This document shows positions 1 through 9,263 of a DNA stretch of 64,000 nucleotides, in pieces. How positions within the stretch are numbered: position 1 is the stretch's first letter; the number at the start of each line of letters is the position of its first letter. The position numbers and the translations under genes were made by a program. The notes beneath the pieces were generated by a model. That model saw only the letters and a program-made list of their open reading frames with translations, was not told the origin of the DNA and did no database searches. The DNA is from an uncultured Gemmatimonadota bacterium. GTDB lineage: Bacteria; Gemmatimonadota; Gemmatimonadetes; Longimicrobiales; Longimicrobiaceae. The DNA lies in contig CADCTW010000133.1 of the NCBI GenBank assembly GCA_902805735.1, positions 1 to 64,000 on the forward strand, in the 5' to 3' direction.

Positions 1-2
1 TG

Positions 3-1745
3 GGCTACGGCGAGCTGAACGCGCGGGCCAACCGGCTGGCGCACCACCTGGCGGAGCGCGGCGTGGGTCCGGATGTGCGCGTGGCGATCTGCGTGGAACG
101 TGGCCTGGAGATGGTGGTGGCGGTGCTGGCGGTGCTCAAGGCGGGCGGGGCGTACCTGCCGCTGGACCCGGCGTACCCGGCGGAGCGGCTGCGCTACATG
201 CTGGCGGACGGCGCGCCGGCGGTGCTGCTGACGCAGGCGCGGCTGGAGGGGCGCTTCGCCGCGTCGGGGGTGCCGCGGGTGGTGCTGGACGCGGAGCCGT
301 GCCCGTGGGCGGATGCGCCCGCGCACGACCCGGCACCGGGAGCGCTCACGCCGGAGCACCTGGCGTACGTCGTCTACACCTCGGGCTCCACCGGCGTACC
401 CAAAGGGGTGATGAACGCGCACCGCAACGTGGTGAACCGCCTCGCCTGGGGGCAGCGCGCGTGCGAGCTGGGGCCGGGGGATGGGGTGCTGCAGAACACC
501 TCGCTCAGCTTCGACGTTTCGGCGCGCGAGATCTTCTGGGCGCTGATGGCGGGAGCGCGCCTGGTGCTGGCGGACGCCCGCAGGCAGGGGGACCCCGCGT
601 ACCTCGCGGAGGTGATCCGCTCCGGCGAAATCACCACTTTCAACCTGGTCCCCTCGATGCTGCAGGCGCTGGTGGAGGAGCCGGAGGCGGCGCGCTGCCG
701 CGGGCTCCGGCGGATCGTGTGCAGCGGCGAGGCCCTTCCGGCGCCGCTGCTGGCGCGGGTCAGGGAACGCCTCCCCTGGGTGGAGGTGCACAACGTCTAC
801 GGCCCCTCGGAAGCGGCGACGGCCGTGGCGGCGCTGGGGTGCGGCGTCGCGGAAGGGGAGAGCACCGTCACGATCGGCCGCCCCACGGCCAACGTGCGGG
901 TGTACCTGCTGCACGGCGCCCAGCCGGTGCCCGCAGGCGTGGCGGGGGAGCTGTACGTGGGCGGCGCGGGGGTGGCGCGGGGCTACCTCCACCGGCCCGC
1001 CCTCACGGCCGAGCGCTTCGTCCCCGATCCGTTCGGCGGCGAGCCGGGTGCGCGGCTGTACCGCACCGGCGACCTGGGACGGTGGCGGGCGGACGGGACG
1101 CTGGAGTTCCTGGGGCGCAACGACCACCAGGTCAAGGTCAGGGGGTTCCGCGTGGAGGCGGGGGAGATCGAAGCCCGGCTCCGGGAGCACCCCGGCGTCC
1201 GCGAGGCCGTGGTGACGGCACGCGGGGACGCGTCGGGAAGCACCCGGCTGGTGGCCTACGTGGTGGGCGCCGCGCCCGGGGCCGAGGTGCTGCGGGCGCA
1301 CCTGGCGGAGCGGCTGCCGGAGTACATGGTTCCCGCGGCCTACGTGCGGCTGGAGGCGCTGCCGCGCACCCCCAACGGCAAGGTGGACACGCGCGCGCTC
1401 CCCGCGCCGGACGGGGGGGCGTACACGCACCGCGGGTACGAGGCGCCGGCGGACGAGACCGAGGAGGCCCTGGCGGAGATCTGGGCGGAGGTGCTGGGGG
1501 TGGAGCGGGTCGGCCGCCACGACCACTTCTTCGAGCTGGGCGGGCACTCCCTCCTGGCGGTGAAGGCGGTCTCCCGCGTGCGGGAGGCGCTGGAGGTGGA
1601 GGTCGCGCTGGGCGAGATCTTCCAGCGGCCGGTGCTGTCCGAGTTCGCGCAGCACGTCCTCGACGCCCAGCTCGCGCAGTTCGATCCACAGGAGATGGCG
1701 CGCCTGGCGGCACTCCTCCACGAACCCGGGATGTCCCCCTCATGA
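3..1745 (+). CDS. NRPS C-terminal part: adenylation + PCP (5' end outside window)
   Basis: This is the end of a nonribosomal peptide synthetase; the frame is open at the left edge, so the start is missing. The adenylation domain shows YTSGSTG (A3), NVYGPSE (A5), YRTGD (A7), a VKVRGFR stretch (A8) and PNGKVD (A10 lysine). A peptidyl carrier follows with LGGHSLL, whose phosphopantetheine serine is at bases 1548-1550. By eye against GrsA, the pocket residues read D,V,R,N,V,S,V,T,A,(K). The Arg at the 239 position is unusual and I cannot name the substrate. There is no epimerase or thioesterase, so the chain passes to the next protein. The stop overlaps the next start (ATGA), which implies translational coupling. 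Confidence 0.93.
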   Translation, partial: GYGELNARANRLAHHLAERGVGPDVRVAICVERGLEMVVAVLAVLKAGGAYLPLDPAYPAERLRYMLADGAPAVLLTQARLEGRFAASGVPRVVLDAEPCPWADAPAHDPAPGALTPEHLAYVVYTSGSTGVPKGVMNAHRNVVNRLAWGQRACELGPGDGVLQNTSLSFDVSAREIFWALMAGARLVLADARRQGDPAYLAEVIRSGEITTFNLVPSMLQALVEEPEAARCRGLRRIVCSGEALPAPLLARVRERLPWVEVHNVYGPSEAATAVAALGCGVAEGESTVTIGRPTANVRVYLLHGAQPVPAGVAGELYVGGAGVARGYLHRPALTAERFVPDPFGGEPGARLYRTGDLGRWRADGTLEFLGRNDHQVKVRGFRVEAGEIEARLREHPGVREAVVTARGDASGSTRLVAYVVGAAPGAEVLRAHLAERLPEYMVPAAYVRLEALPRTPNGKVDTRALPAPDGGAYTHRGYEAPADETEEALAEIWAEVLGVERVGRHDHFFELGGHSLLAVKAVSRVREALEVEVALGEIFQRPVLSEFAQHVLDAQLAQFDPQEMARLAALLHEPGMSPS

Positions 1746-4700
1746 GCTCCGATCTCACACTCGCCCAGCGCCGCACGCTCCTGAAGATGGCGCGCGCCGC
1801 CGACGTGGAGCGCAGCGGGGGGAGCCGTTCCCCCATCGAGCGCGCGGACCGTGGGACGCGCCTGCCGCTCTCCTTCGCCCAGTCGCGGCTCTGGTTCCTG
1901 GAGCAGCTCGGGGGGCTCGGCAGCGCGTACCACATCCGCGCGCGGCGGCGCCTGCGGGGCCCGCTGCACCGCGAAGCCCTGGGCCGCGCACTGGACCGCA
2001 TCGTGGCGCGTCACGAGGCGCTGCGCACCACCTTCGTGATGGTCAACGGCGAGCCGGAGCAGCGGATCGCTCCCGAGGGCGTCGGCTTTCGCCTGGGCGA
2101 GCACGACCTGAGCGGCCATCCCGACGCGGCGGCGGAGCTGGAGCGGCTGGCCGCGGAGGAGGGGAGCGCCCCCTTCTCCCTGGAGCGCGGCCCCCTGATC
2201 CGCGGCCGGCTGATCCGCATGGGGCCGGAAGAGCACTTCCTGCTGCTGACCATGCACCACATCGTCGCGGACGGGTGGTCCACGGGGGTGTTCTTCAACG
2301 AGATGGGCGCGCTGTACGGGGCCTTCCAGCGCGGCGAGCCGGACCCGCTGCCGCCGCTGGAGGTCCAGTACGCAGACTACGCCGCCTGGCAGCGGCGCTG
2401 GCTGGACGGCGAGGTGCTCAGGCAGCAGTCCGAGTACTGGGGAAACACGCTCGCGGGCGCGCCGGAGCTCCTGGAGCTCCCCACGGACCGGGCGCGCCCG
2501 CCGGTGCAGGACCATGCCGGAGGGCTGGCCGCCGTGGAGCTGGACGAGGAGCTGACGGCGGGGCTCAAGGCGCTGGGCGCCCGGCACGGCACCACGCTGT
2601 TCATGACGCTCCTGGCGGGGTGGGCCATCGTCCTGGGCCGCCTGTCGTGCGCGGAAGACGTGGTGATCGGCACGCCCTCGGCCAACCGCGGGCGGCGCGA
2701 GATCGAAGGGCTGATCGGCTTCTTCGTCAACACGCTCGCCCTCCGCCTGGACCTGTCCGGCTCGCCCAGCGTGGCGGAGCTGCTGGGGCGCGTGAAGGCA
2801 CGCACCCTGGAGGCACAGGACCACCAGGACATCCCCTTCGAGCAGGTGGTGGAGCGGGTGCAGCCGGTGCGCAGCCTGGCCTACAGCCCCCTCTTCCAGG
2901 TGATGTTCGCGTGGCAGAGCGCGTCCGGGGCCGGCCTGGCGCTGCAGGGGCTGGAGGCGGCGACGGGCCGCGGGGTGTCGCAGACGCTCGCCAAGTTCGA
3001 TCTGCTGCTCACCCTTTCCGAGCGGGACGGGCGGATCGCCGGCGGGGCGGAGTACGCCACCGCGCTGTTCGAGCGCGCCACCGTGGAGCGCTACCTCGGC
3101 TACCTTCGCGTGGTGCTGAAGGCCATGGCGGACGACGACCGCCAGGCCGTGGACGCGCTCCCGCTCCTCTCCGCGGAAGAGCGGCGGCAGGTGGTGGAGG
3201 GGTGGAACGCCACCGGCGCGCCGTACCCCCGCGGCGTGGGGGTCCACGAGCTGTTCGAGGCGCAGGTGCGGCGCGCGCCGCACGCGGTTGCGGTGGTGGA
3301 CGGGGACCGGTCGCTCACCTACGCGGAGCTGAACGCGCGGGCCAACCGGGTGGCGCGCGCGCTGGCGGCCCGCGGCCTGGGGGCGGACACCCGGGTCGCC
3401 ATCCTCATCCCACGCTCGGCGGAGCTGGTGGCGGCGGAGCTGGCGGTGCTCAAGGCCGGCGCCGCGTACGTTCCGCTCGACGCCACGTACCCCGCCGAGC
3501 GCACCGCCTCCATGGTGGCCGACAGCGGCTCGCCGGTGGTGCTGAGCCGGTCGGGCGAAACCGTTCCCGGCCTCCCCGGCGTGGAGCGGATCGACCTGGA
3601 CACCCTGGGCGAGTGGAGCGAGGACGACCTGGGCGTCTCGGCCGGCGGGGAGGCGGTGGCGTACGTGATGTACACCTCCGGCTCCACCGGCGAGCCCAAG
3701 GGGGTGATGGTGCCGCACCGCGCCATCGCGCAGCTGGTGCTCGCCAACGGGCAGGTGGACCTGGGGCCCGGCGACCGCGTGGCCATGGCCGCGAACCCGG
3801 CCTTCGACGCCGCCACGATGGAGGTGTGGGGCGCGCTCCTGAACGGGGGGCGCGTGGTGGTCGTGGACCAGGACGTCCTCCTGGATCCGCACGCCTACGG
3901 GCGGCTCCTGCGGGAGCGGGGCGTCACGGCGCTCCTCATCACCCCCGTGCTCTTCAACCAGTACGCGGAGGTGATCCCCGAAGCGCTGGCGGGGGTGCGC
4001 CACGTCCTCACCGGCGGCGACCGCGCGCTCCCCGCCGCGTACGCCCGCATCCAAGGCGAGAGCAGCCGCGCCGCCGTCCACAACTGCTACGGGCCCACCG
4101 AAACCACCTGCTTCTCCGTCGCGCACGCCATCGGAGCCGAAGACCTGGCGGACCAGAACCGCAGCGTCCCCATCGGCCGGCCCCGGGCCAACGCGCGCGC
4201 CTACGTGCTGGACGGCGCGGGGGCCCCGGTCCCCGTGGGGGTGGTGGGCGAGCTGTACCTGGGAGGCGCCGGGGTGGCGCACGGGTACTGGCGGCGCAGG
4301 GGCCTGACGGCGGAGCGGTTCGTCCCCGATCCGTTCGGCCCGGAGCCGGGGGGGCGCCTCTACCGCACGGGCGACCTGGTGCGCCGGCGGGCGGACGGGA
4401 GGCTGGAGTTCATCGGCCGCACCGACTTCCAGGTCAAGGTGCGCGGCTTCCGGGTGGAGCTGGGGGAGATCGAAGGGCACCTGGCCGAGCACCCGGCGGT
4501 GAGCGAGGGCGTGGTGGTGGCGCGCGAAGACACCCCCGGCGGCAAGCGGCTGGTGGCCTACTACGTGGCGAGGGCGCTCGTGGAGCCCGACGTGCTGCGC
4601 ACGCACCTGGCCGGGCGGCTCCCGGAGTACATGGTGCCCGCCGCGTACGTGCGGCTGGAGGCGCTGCCGCTCTCCCCCAACGGCAAGGTGGACCGGCGCG

Positions 4701-7700
4701 CCCTCCCCGCACCCGACGACGACGCGTCCGCCACGCGCGGGTACGAGGCGCCGGTGGGCGAGGTGGAGGCGGCGCTGGCCGAGGTGTGGGCGGAGGTGCT
4801 GGGGTTGGAGCGGGTGGGGCGGCACGACAACTTCTTCGAGCTGGGCGGCCACTCCCTCCTCGCGGTCACGCTCATCGAGCGGATGCGGCAGCACGGCCTG
4901 CCGGGCGACGTGCGGGCGCTGTACACCCGGCCCACGCTGGCAGCGCTGGCGGCGGAGGTGGAAGGCGGCACCATCGCCGTGGTGGTTCCGCCCAACGCCA
5001 TCCCGGCCGGGTCCCGGTCCATCACCCCCGGGATGCTCCCGCTGGTGGAGCTCACGCAAGCGCAGATCGACTCCGTGGTGGCCGCGGTGCCGGGCGGCGC
5101 GGCCAACGTGCAGGACATCTACCCGCTGGCGCCCCTCCAGGAAGGGATCCTCTTCCACCACCTCCTGAGCGGCGAGCGCGACCCGTACGTGGTCCGCAAG
5201 CTCAGCAGCTTCGACGCGCGCGAGCGGCTGGACGCGTACCTGGGGGCGCTGCAGGCGGTGGTGGACCGGCACGACATCCTGCGCACGGCCATCGCCTGGG
5301 AGGGGCTGAACGAGCCCGTGCAGGTGGTGTGGCGGCAGGCGCGGCTGCGGGTGGAGGAGGTGGAGCTGGACCCGGCGGGCGACGCGGCGGAGCAGTTGTA
5401 CGCGCGGCTGGACCCGCGCCGCCAGCGGGTGGACGTGCGCCGCGCCCCGATGCTGCGGGTGTGCGTGGCCCACGATGCGGCCGGGGGGCGCTGGCTCCTC
5501 CTGCTGCTGCAGCACCACCTGGCGGGCGACCACACCACGCTGGCGGTGATGCAGTCGGAGGTGGAAGCGCACCTGGCCGGCCGTACGCACACGCTGGCGG
5601 CGCCGCTCCCCTTCCGGAACTTCGTGGCGCACGCGCGCCTCGGCACCAGCCCGCAGGAGCACGAGCTCTTCTTCCGGGAGATGCTGGGCGACGTGGAGGA
5701 GCCCACCGTCCCCTTCGGGCTGGTGGACGTGCAGGGCGACGGGTCCCGCGTCTCGCAGGTGCGGGAGCGGGTGGATCCGGGGCTGGCGCTCCGCATCCGG
5801 GCGGAGGCGCGCCGGTACGGCGTCAGCGCCGCCAGCCTGTGCCACCTGGCCTGGGCACAGGTGCTGGCCCGGGTGTCCGGGCGCGCCGACGTGGTCTTCG
5901 GCACCCTCCTCTTCGGGCGCATGCAGGGCGGCGAGGGGGCGGACCGGGTGATGGGCCTCTTCATCAACACCCTCCCCATCCGGGTGCGGGTGGGCGAGGA
6001 GAGCGTGGAAGACGCCCTGCCGCGGGTCCACCGGCTGCTGGCGGAGCTGCTCCGGCACGAGCACGCGCCGCTGTCGCTGGCGCAGCGCTGCAGCGGGGTG
6101 CAGGCGCCCGCTCCGCTCTTCACCTCCCTCCTCAACTACCGGCACTCCCGGGACGGGGTGCGCGCCCCGGAGCGCGACCCGGTGTGGAGCGGAACACGGA
6201 GCCTCCGCGCGGAGGAGCGGACCAACTACCCCGTCACCCTGTCGGTGGACGACCTGGGCCAGGGGTTCGGGCTCACGGCGCAGGCGGAGGCGCCGGCGGA
6301 CCCGGCGCAGCTCTGCTCGCTGATGCACACGGCGCTGGAACGGCTCGTTGAGGCGCTGGAGACCGCCCCCGGAACCCCGCTCGCCTCGGTGGACGTGCTT
6401 CCGGCCGGGGAGCGGCGGCGGGTGGTCGCGGAGTGGAACGACACGGACGCGGCGCCCCCGGGCGAGCCGTTCGTGCACAGGGTCTTCGAGGCGCGGGCCC
6501 GCCGGGCGCCCGGCTCCCTGGCGGTGGTGCACGGGGGCGAGGCGCTGAGCTACGCGGAGCTGAACGCGCGCGCCAACCGGCTGGCGCACCACCTGGCGGA
6601 GCGCGGGGTGGGCCCGGAGGTGCGGGTGGCCATCTGCGTGGAACGCGGCCTGGAGATGGTGGTGGCGGTGCTGGCGGTGCTCAAGGCGGGCGGGGCGTAC
6701 GTGCCGCTGGACCCCTCGTACCCGGCGGAGCGGCTGCGCTACATGCTGCGGGACAGCGCCCCCGCGGTGCTGCTGGCGCGGGCGCCGCAGGCGGAGCGGT
6801 TCGCGGAGCTGCTCGGCCAGGTGGCGGTGGTGGATCTCGGCGCGCCCGTGTGGCTCGCCCACCCGGCCGGCGATCCGGAGCCGCGCGGGCTGATCCCCGA
6901 TAACCTGGCGTACGTCATCTACACCTCCGGCTCCACCGGGCGGCCCAAGGGGGTGATGGTAGCGCACCGCAACGCCGCCAACCTGGTGGCGGCGCAGGCC
7001 GAAAGCCTCGGGCTGGACGCGGCGAGCCGGGTCCTGCAGTTCGCGCCTTTCAGCTTCGACGCGTGGGTCTTCGAGGTGGCCATGGCGCTCTGCACGGGCG
7101 CGTCGCTCCACATCCCGCCGGGCACCGGCGTGCTCGCGGGGGAAGAGCTGGAGCGCGTGGTGGAGCAGGGGCGGATCACCCACGTCACCCTTCCCCCGGC
7201 GGTGCTTTCCAGCCTGCCGGAGGATGCCGAGATGGCCCCGGTGCGCACCATGGTGCTCGCCGGCGACGTGGTGCCGGGGGCGGCGGTGAAGCGGTGGGCG
7301 CCCGGACGGACGCTGCTCAACGCCTACGGGCCCACGGAGACGGCGGTGTGGGCCACCTTCCACCCGTGCGCCGCCGGCGCGGCGGGCAACCCCTGCATCG
7401 GCCGCCCCATCCGCAACACCCGCCTCTACCTGCTGAACGGGGCCGGGGAACCCGCCCCGGCCGGCGTGGCGGGTGAGCTGTACATCGGGGGGGCGGGCGT
7501 GGCGCGCGGGTACGTGGGGCGGCCGGCGCTCACGGCGGAGCGCTTCGTTCCCGATCCGTTCAGCGGCGAGCCGGGCGCGCGGCTGTACCGCACCGGCGAC
7601 GTGGGACGTTGGCTGCCGGACGGGACGCTGGACTTCATGGGGCGCAACGACCACCAGGTCAAGGTCCGCGGCTTCCGGGTGGAGATCGGGGAGATCGAGG

Positions 7701-9061
7701 CGCGGCTGGGCGAGCACGCGGCGGTACGCGAGGCCGTCGTGCTGTGCCGGGAAGACGCGCCCGGCGACGCGCGGCTGGTGGCGTACTGGGCGGGCCCCGA
7801 CGAGGTGGACGCCGCCGCGCTCCGCCGGCACGTGGCGCGCGCGCTCCCGGAGTACATGGTGCCCGCCGCGTACGTGCGGCTGGACGAGATCCCCCTCACC
7901 CCCAGCGGCAAGGTGGACCGGCGCGCACTCCCGGCCCCGGAGGGCGGCGACCTCGCGCGCGGGGGTTACGAAGCCCCGGTGGGGGAGACGGAAGCGGCGC
8001 TGGCGGGGATCTGGACGGAGGTGCTGGGGGTGGAGCGGGTGGGGCGCCGGGACAACTTCTTCGAGCTGGGCGGGCACTCTCTGCTGGCGGTGCGGGTGGC
8101 CTCGCGCGTGCGCCAGGTGTGGGGCTCGCTCGTGGCGCTGGGGGACCTCTTCTCCCACCCCACCATCGAGTCGCTCGCCGCCCTGCTGGAGGGGGCGGAG
8201 CGGTGGGCCCGGAGCGACCGGGCCATCGCCATCCGGCCCGACGGCCCGGAGGCTCCCCTCTTCCTCGTACACGAGGGCGCGGGGTCGGTGGCGTACGCGC
8301 AGCTCCTGCTCCCCCACGTGGACCCGCGCATCCCGCTCTACGCCCTCCCGGCCCCGTCCCCCGCGGAGGCCCCCCTCGGCACCGTGGAAGCCATGGCGGC
8401 ACGGCTGGCGGGGCTGATCCGCGACGTGCGGCCCACGGGGCCCTACCGGCTGGCCGGCTGGTCCTTTGGCGGGGTGCTCGCCTACGAGGCCGCCGCGCAG
8501 CTCCTGGATCAGGGCCACCACGTGGAGTTCGTGGGGATGATGGACAGCTACCACCCGGACTCCCTCCGCGCCGGGGCGGGGGACGGCGGGGAGGGGCGTG
8601 CCCTCCTCCTCCAGATGCTCCGCATGGAAGCCGGCGGGCCGGGGCGCGCCGCCGAGCCCGACGACCCGCGCGCGGACGCGGAGCTGGCGGCATGGGTGGA
8701 GCGGTGCAGGGACGATGGCACGCTTCCCGGCCACGTCTCGGTGGCGCAGGCCCGCGAGATGCGCGACCGGCTGCGCGCCCACGGCCGCAGCCTGCGCGCC
8801 TACCGGCCCCGGCCCCTTCCGGTCCCCGTCCACCTGTTCCCGGCGCAGGACGACGCGGGGGCGGACCCGCGGCGGGGGTGGCAGGCGGTCCTGGATGAAT
8901 CGTCCATCCACGTGACGCCCGTCCCCGGAACGCACCTGTCCATGATGACGCCGGCCAACGTCGGGCCCGTGGGCCAGGCGCTCTCGCGCGGGATCCGCCT
9001 CTCCGGCCGGACCTCCGCGGCCGCCGCAGGCGCTTCGCTTCCCCTGCCGCTCCCGGTATGA
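1742..9061 (+). CDS. NRPS, two modules with thioesterase (C-A-PCP-C-A-PCP-TE)
   Basis: This 2439-residue synthetase extends the chain by two residues and releases it. C1 (about residues 30-470) has HHIVADG with H172/H173. A1 has YTSGSTG at about 644, and the PCP serine is S1038. C2 starts near PLQEGILFHH and has HHLAGDH at 1258-1264, with His in place of the final Gly. A2 and a PCP (S2113) follow. The thioesterase has GWSFGG (S2241) and a likely catalytic His2398 in GTHLS. By-eye specificity codes are D,A,M,L,L,G,C,C,F,K for module 1 and D,A,F,T,V,A,A,V,W,K for module 2; the latter resembles Phe/aromatic codes. The ATG overlaps the upstream stop. A much longer upstream open frame exists but is only the GC-rich shadow of the preceding gene. 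Confidence 0.95.
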   Translation: MSSDLTLAQRRTLLKMARAADVERSGGSRSPIERADRGTRLPLSFAQSRLWFLEQLGGLGSAYHIRARRRLRGPLHREALGRALDRIVARHEALRTTFVMVNGEPEQRIAPEGVGFRLGEHDLSGHPDAAAELERLAAEEGSAPFSLERGPLIRGRLIRMGPEEHFLLLTMHHIVADGWSTGVFFNEMGALYGAFQRGEPDPLPPLEVQYADYAAWQRRWLDGEVLRQQSEYWGNTLAGAPELLELPTDRARPPVQDHAGGLAAVELDEELTAGLKALGARHGTTLFMTLLAGWAIVLGRLSCAEDVVIGTPSANRGRREIEGLIGFFVNTLALRLDLSGSPSVAELLGRVKARTLEAQDHQDIPFEQVVERVQPVRSLAYSPLFQVMFAWQSASGAGLALQGLEAATGRGVSQTLAKFDLLLTLSERDGRIAGGAEYATALFERATVERYLGYLRVVLKAMADDDRQAVDALPLLSAEERRQVVEGWNATGAPYPRGVGVHELFEAQVRRAPHAVAVVDGDRSLTYAELNARANRVARALAARGLGADTRVAILIPRSAELVAAELAVLKAGAAYVPLDATYPAERTASMVADSGSPVVLSRSGETVPGLPGVERIDLDTLGEWSEDDLGVSAGGEAVAYVMYTSGSTGEPKGVMVPHRAIAQLVLANGQVDLGPGDRVAMAANPAFDAATMEVWGALLNGGRVVVVDQDVLLDPHAYGRLLRERGVTALLITPVLFNQYAEVIPEALAGVRHVLTGGDRALPAAYARIQGESSRAAVHNCYGPTETTCFSVAHAIGAEDLADQNRSVPIGRPRANARAYVLDGAGAPVPVGVVGELYLGGAGVAHGYWRRRGLTAERFVPDPFGPEPGGRLYRTGDLVRRRADGRLEFIGRTDFQVKVRGFRVELGEIEGHLAEHPAVSEGVVVAREDTPGGKRLVAYYVARALVEPDVLRTHLAGRLPEYMVPAAYVRLEALPLSPNGKVDRRALPAPDDDASATRGYEAPVGEVEAALAEVWAEVLGLERVGRHDNFFELGGHSLLAVTLIERMRQHGLPGDVRALYTRPTLAALAAEVEGGTIAVVVPPNAIPAGSRSITPGMLPLVELTQAQIDSVVAAVPGGAANVQDIYPLAPLQEGILFHHLLSGERDPYVVRKLSSFDARERLDAYLGALQAVVDRHDILRTAIAWEGLNEPVQVVWRQARLRVEEVELDPAGDAAEQLYARLDPRRQRVDVRRAPMLRVCVAHDAAGGRWLLLLLQHHLAGDHTTLAVMQSEVEAHLAGRTHTLAAPLPFRNFVAHARLGTSPQEHELFFREMLGDVEEPTVPFGLVDVQGDGSRVSQVRERVDPGLALRIRAEARRYGVSAASLCHLAWAQVLARVSGRADVVFGTLLFGRMQGGEGADRVMGLFINTLPIRVRVGEESVEDALPRVHRLLAELLRHEHAPLSLAQRCSGVQAPAPLFTSLLNYRHSRDGVRAPERDPVWSGTRSLRAEERTNYPVTLSVDDLGQGFGLTAQAEAPADPAQLCSLMHTALERLVEALETAPGTPLASVDVLPAGERRRVVAEWNDTDAAPPGEPFVHRVFEARARRAPGSLAVVHGGEALSYAELNARANRLAHHLAERGVGPEVRVAICVERGLEMVVAVLAVLKAGGAYVPLDPSYPAERLRYMLRDSAPAVLLARAPQAERFAELLGQVAVVDLGAPVWLAHPAGDPEPRGLIPDNLAYVIYTSGSTGRPKGVMVAHRNAANLVAAQAESLGLDAASRVLQFAPFSFDAWVFEVAMALCTGASLHIPPGTGVLAGEELERVVEQGRITHVTLPPAVLSSLPEDAEMAPVRTMVLAGDVVPGAAVKRWAPGRTLLNAYGPTETAVWATFHPCAAGAAGNPCIGRPIRNTRLYLLNGAGEPAPAGVAGELYIGGAGVARGYVGRPALTAERFVPDPFSGEPGARLYRTGDVGRWLPDGTLDFMGRNDHQVKVRGFRVEIGEIEARLGEHAAVREAVVLCREDAPGDARLVAYWAGPDEVDAAALRRHVARALPEYMVPAAYVRLDEIPLTPSGKVDRRALPAPEGGDLARGGYEAPVGETEAALAGIWTEVLGVERVGRRDNFFELGGHSLLAVRVASRVRQVWGSLVALGDLFSHPTIESLAALLEGAERWARSDRAIAIRPDGPEAPLFLVHEGAGSVAYAQLLLPHVDPRIPLYALPAPSPAEAPLGTVEAMAARLAGLIRDVRPTGPYRLAGWSFGGVLAYEAAAQLLDQGHHVEFVGMMDSYHPDSLRAGAGDGGEGRALLLQMLRMEAGGPGRAAEPDDPRADAELAAWVERCRDDGTLPGHVSVAQAREMRDRLRAHGRSLRAYRPRPLPVPVHLFPAQDDAGADPRRGWQAVLDESSIHVTPVPGTHLSMMTPANVGPVGQALSRGIRLSGRTSAAAAGASLPLPLPV

Positions 9062-9263
9062 GCAAGGTGGAGAACGCCGTCGGGAGGTGCTCCGCAGGCA
9101 AGGGCGCATACGGAGCTATGGCGGGAGTGACCGGTTCGAGTCTAGATTTGCGCATGGCCGGAACTCGCGCCGGTTCGATTTGGTTTGGCCGTGGCCGGGC
9201 GGGCCCGGCGGTGGGCGGGATGCGGAAGAAGGGAGGGGAGAACCTCACGCGAAAGGAGTGGAG

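Noticed and set aside
299-1741. Upstream extension of the second NRPS frame
   Set aside because: The extension overlaps the A-PCP gene in another frame and is Arg/Gly-rich; the ATG at 1742 with ATGA overlap fits the start of the condensation domain.
1340-9109. Very long open frame antisense to the NRPS genes
   Set aside because: It is Arg/His/Gly/Pro-rich, has no family motif and lies opposite clear NRPS domains; it is a product of high GC content.
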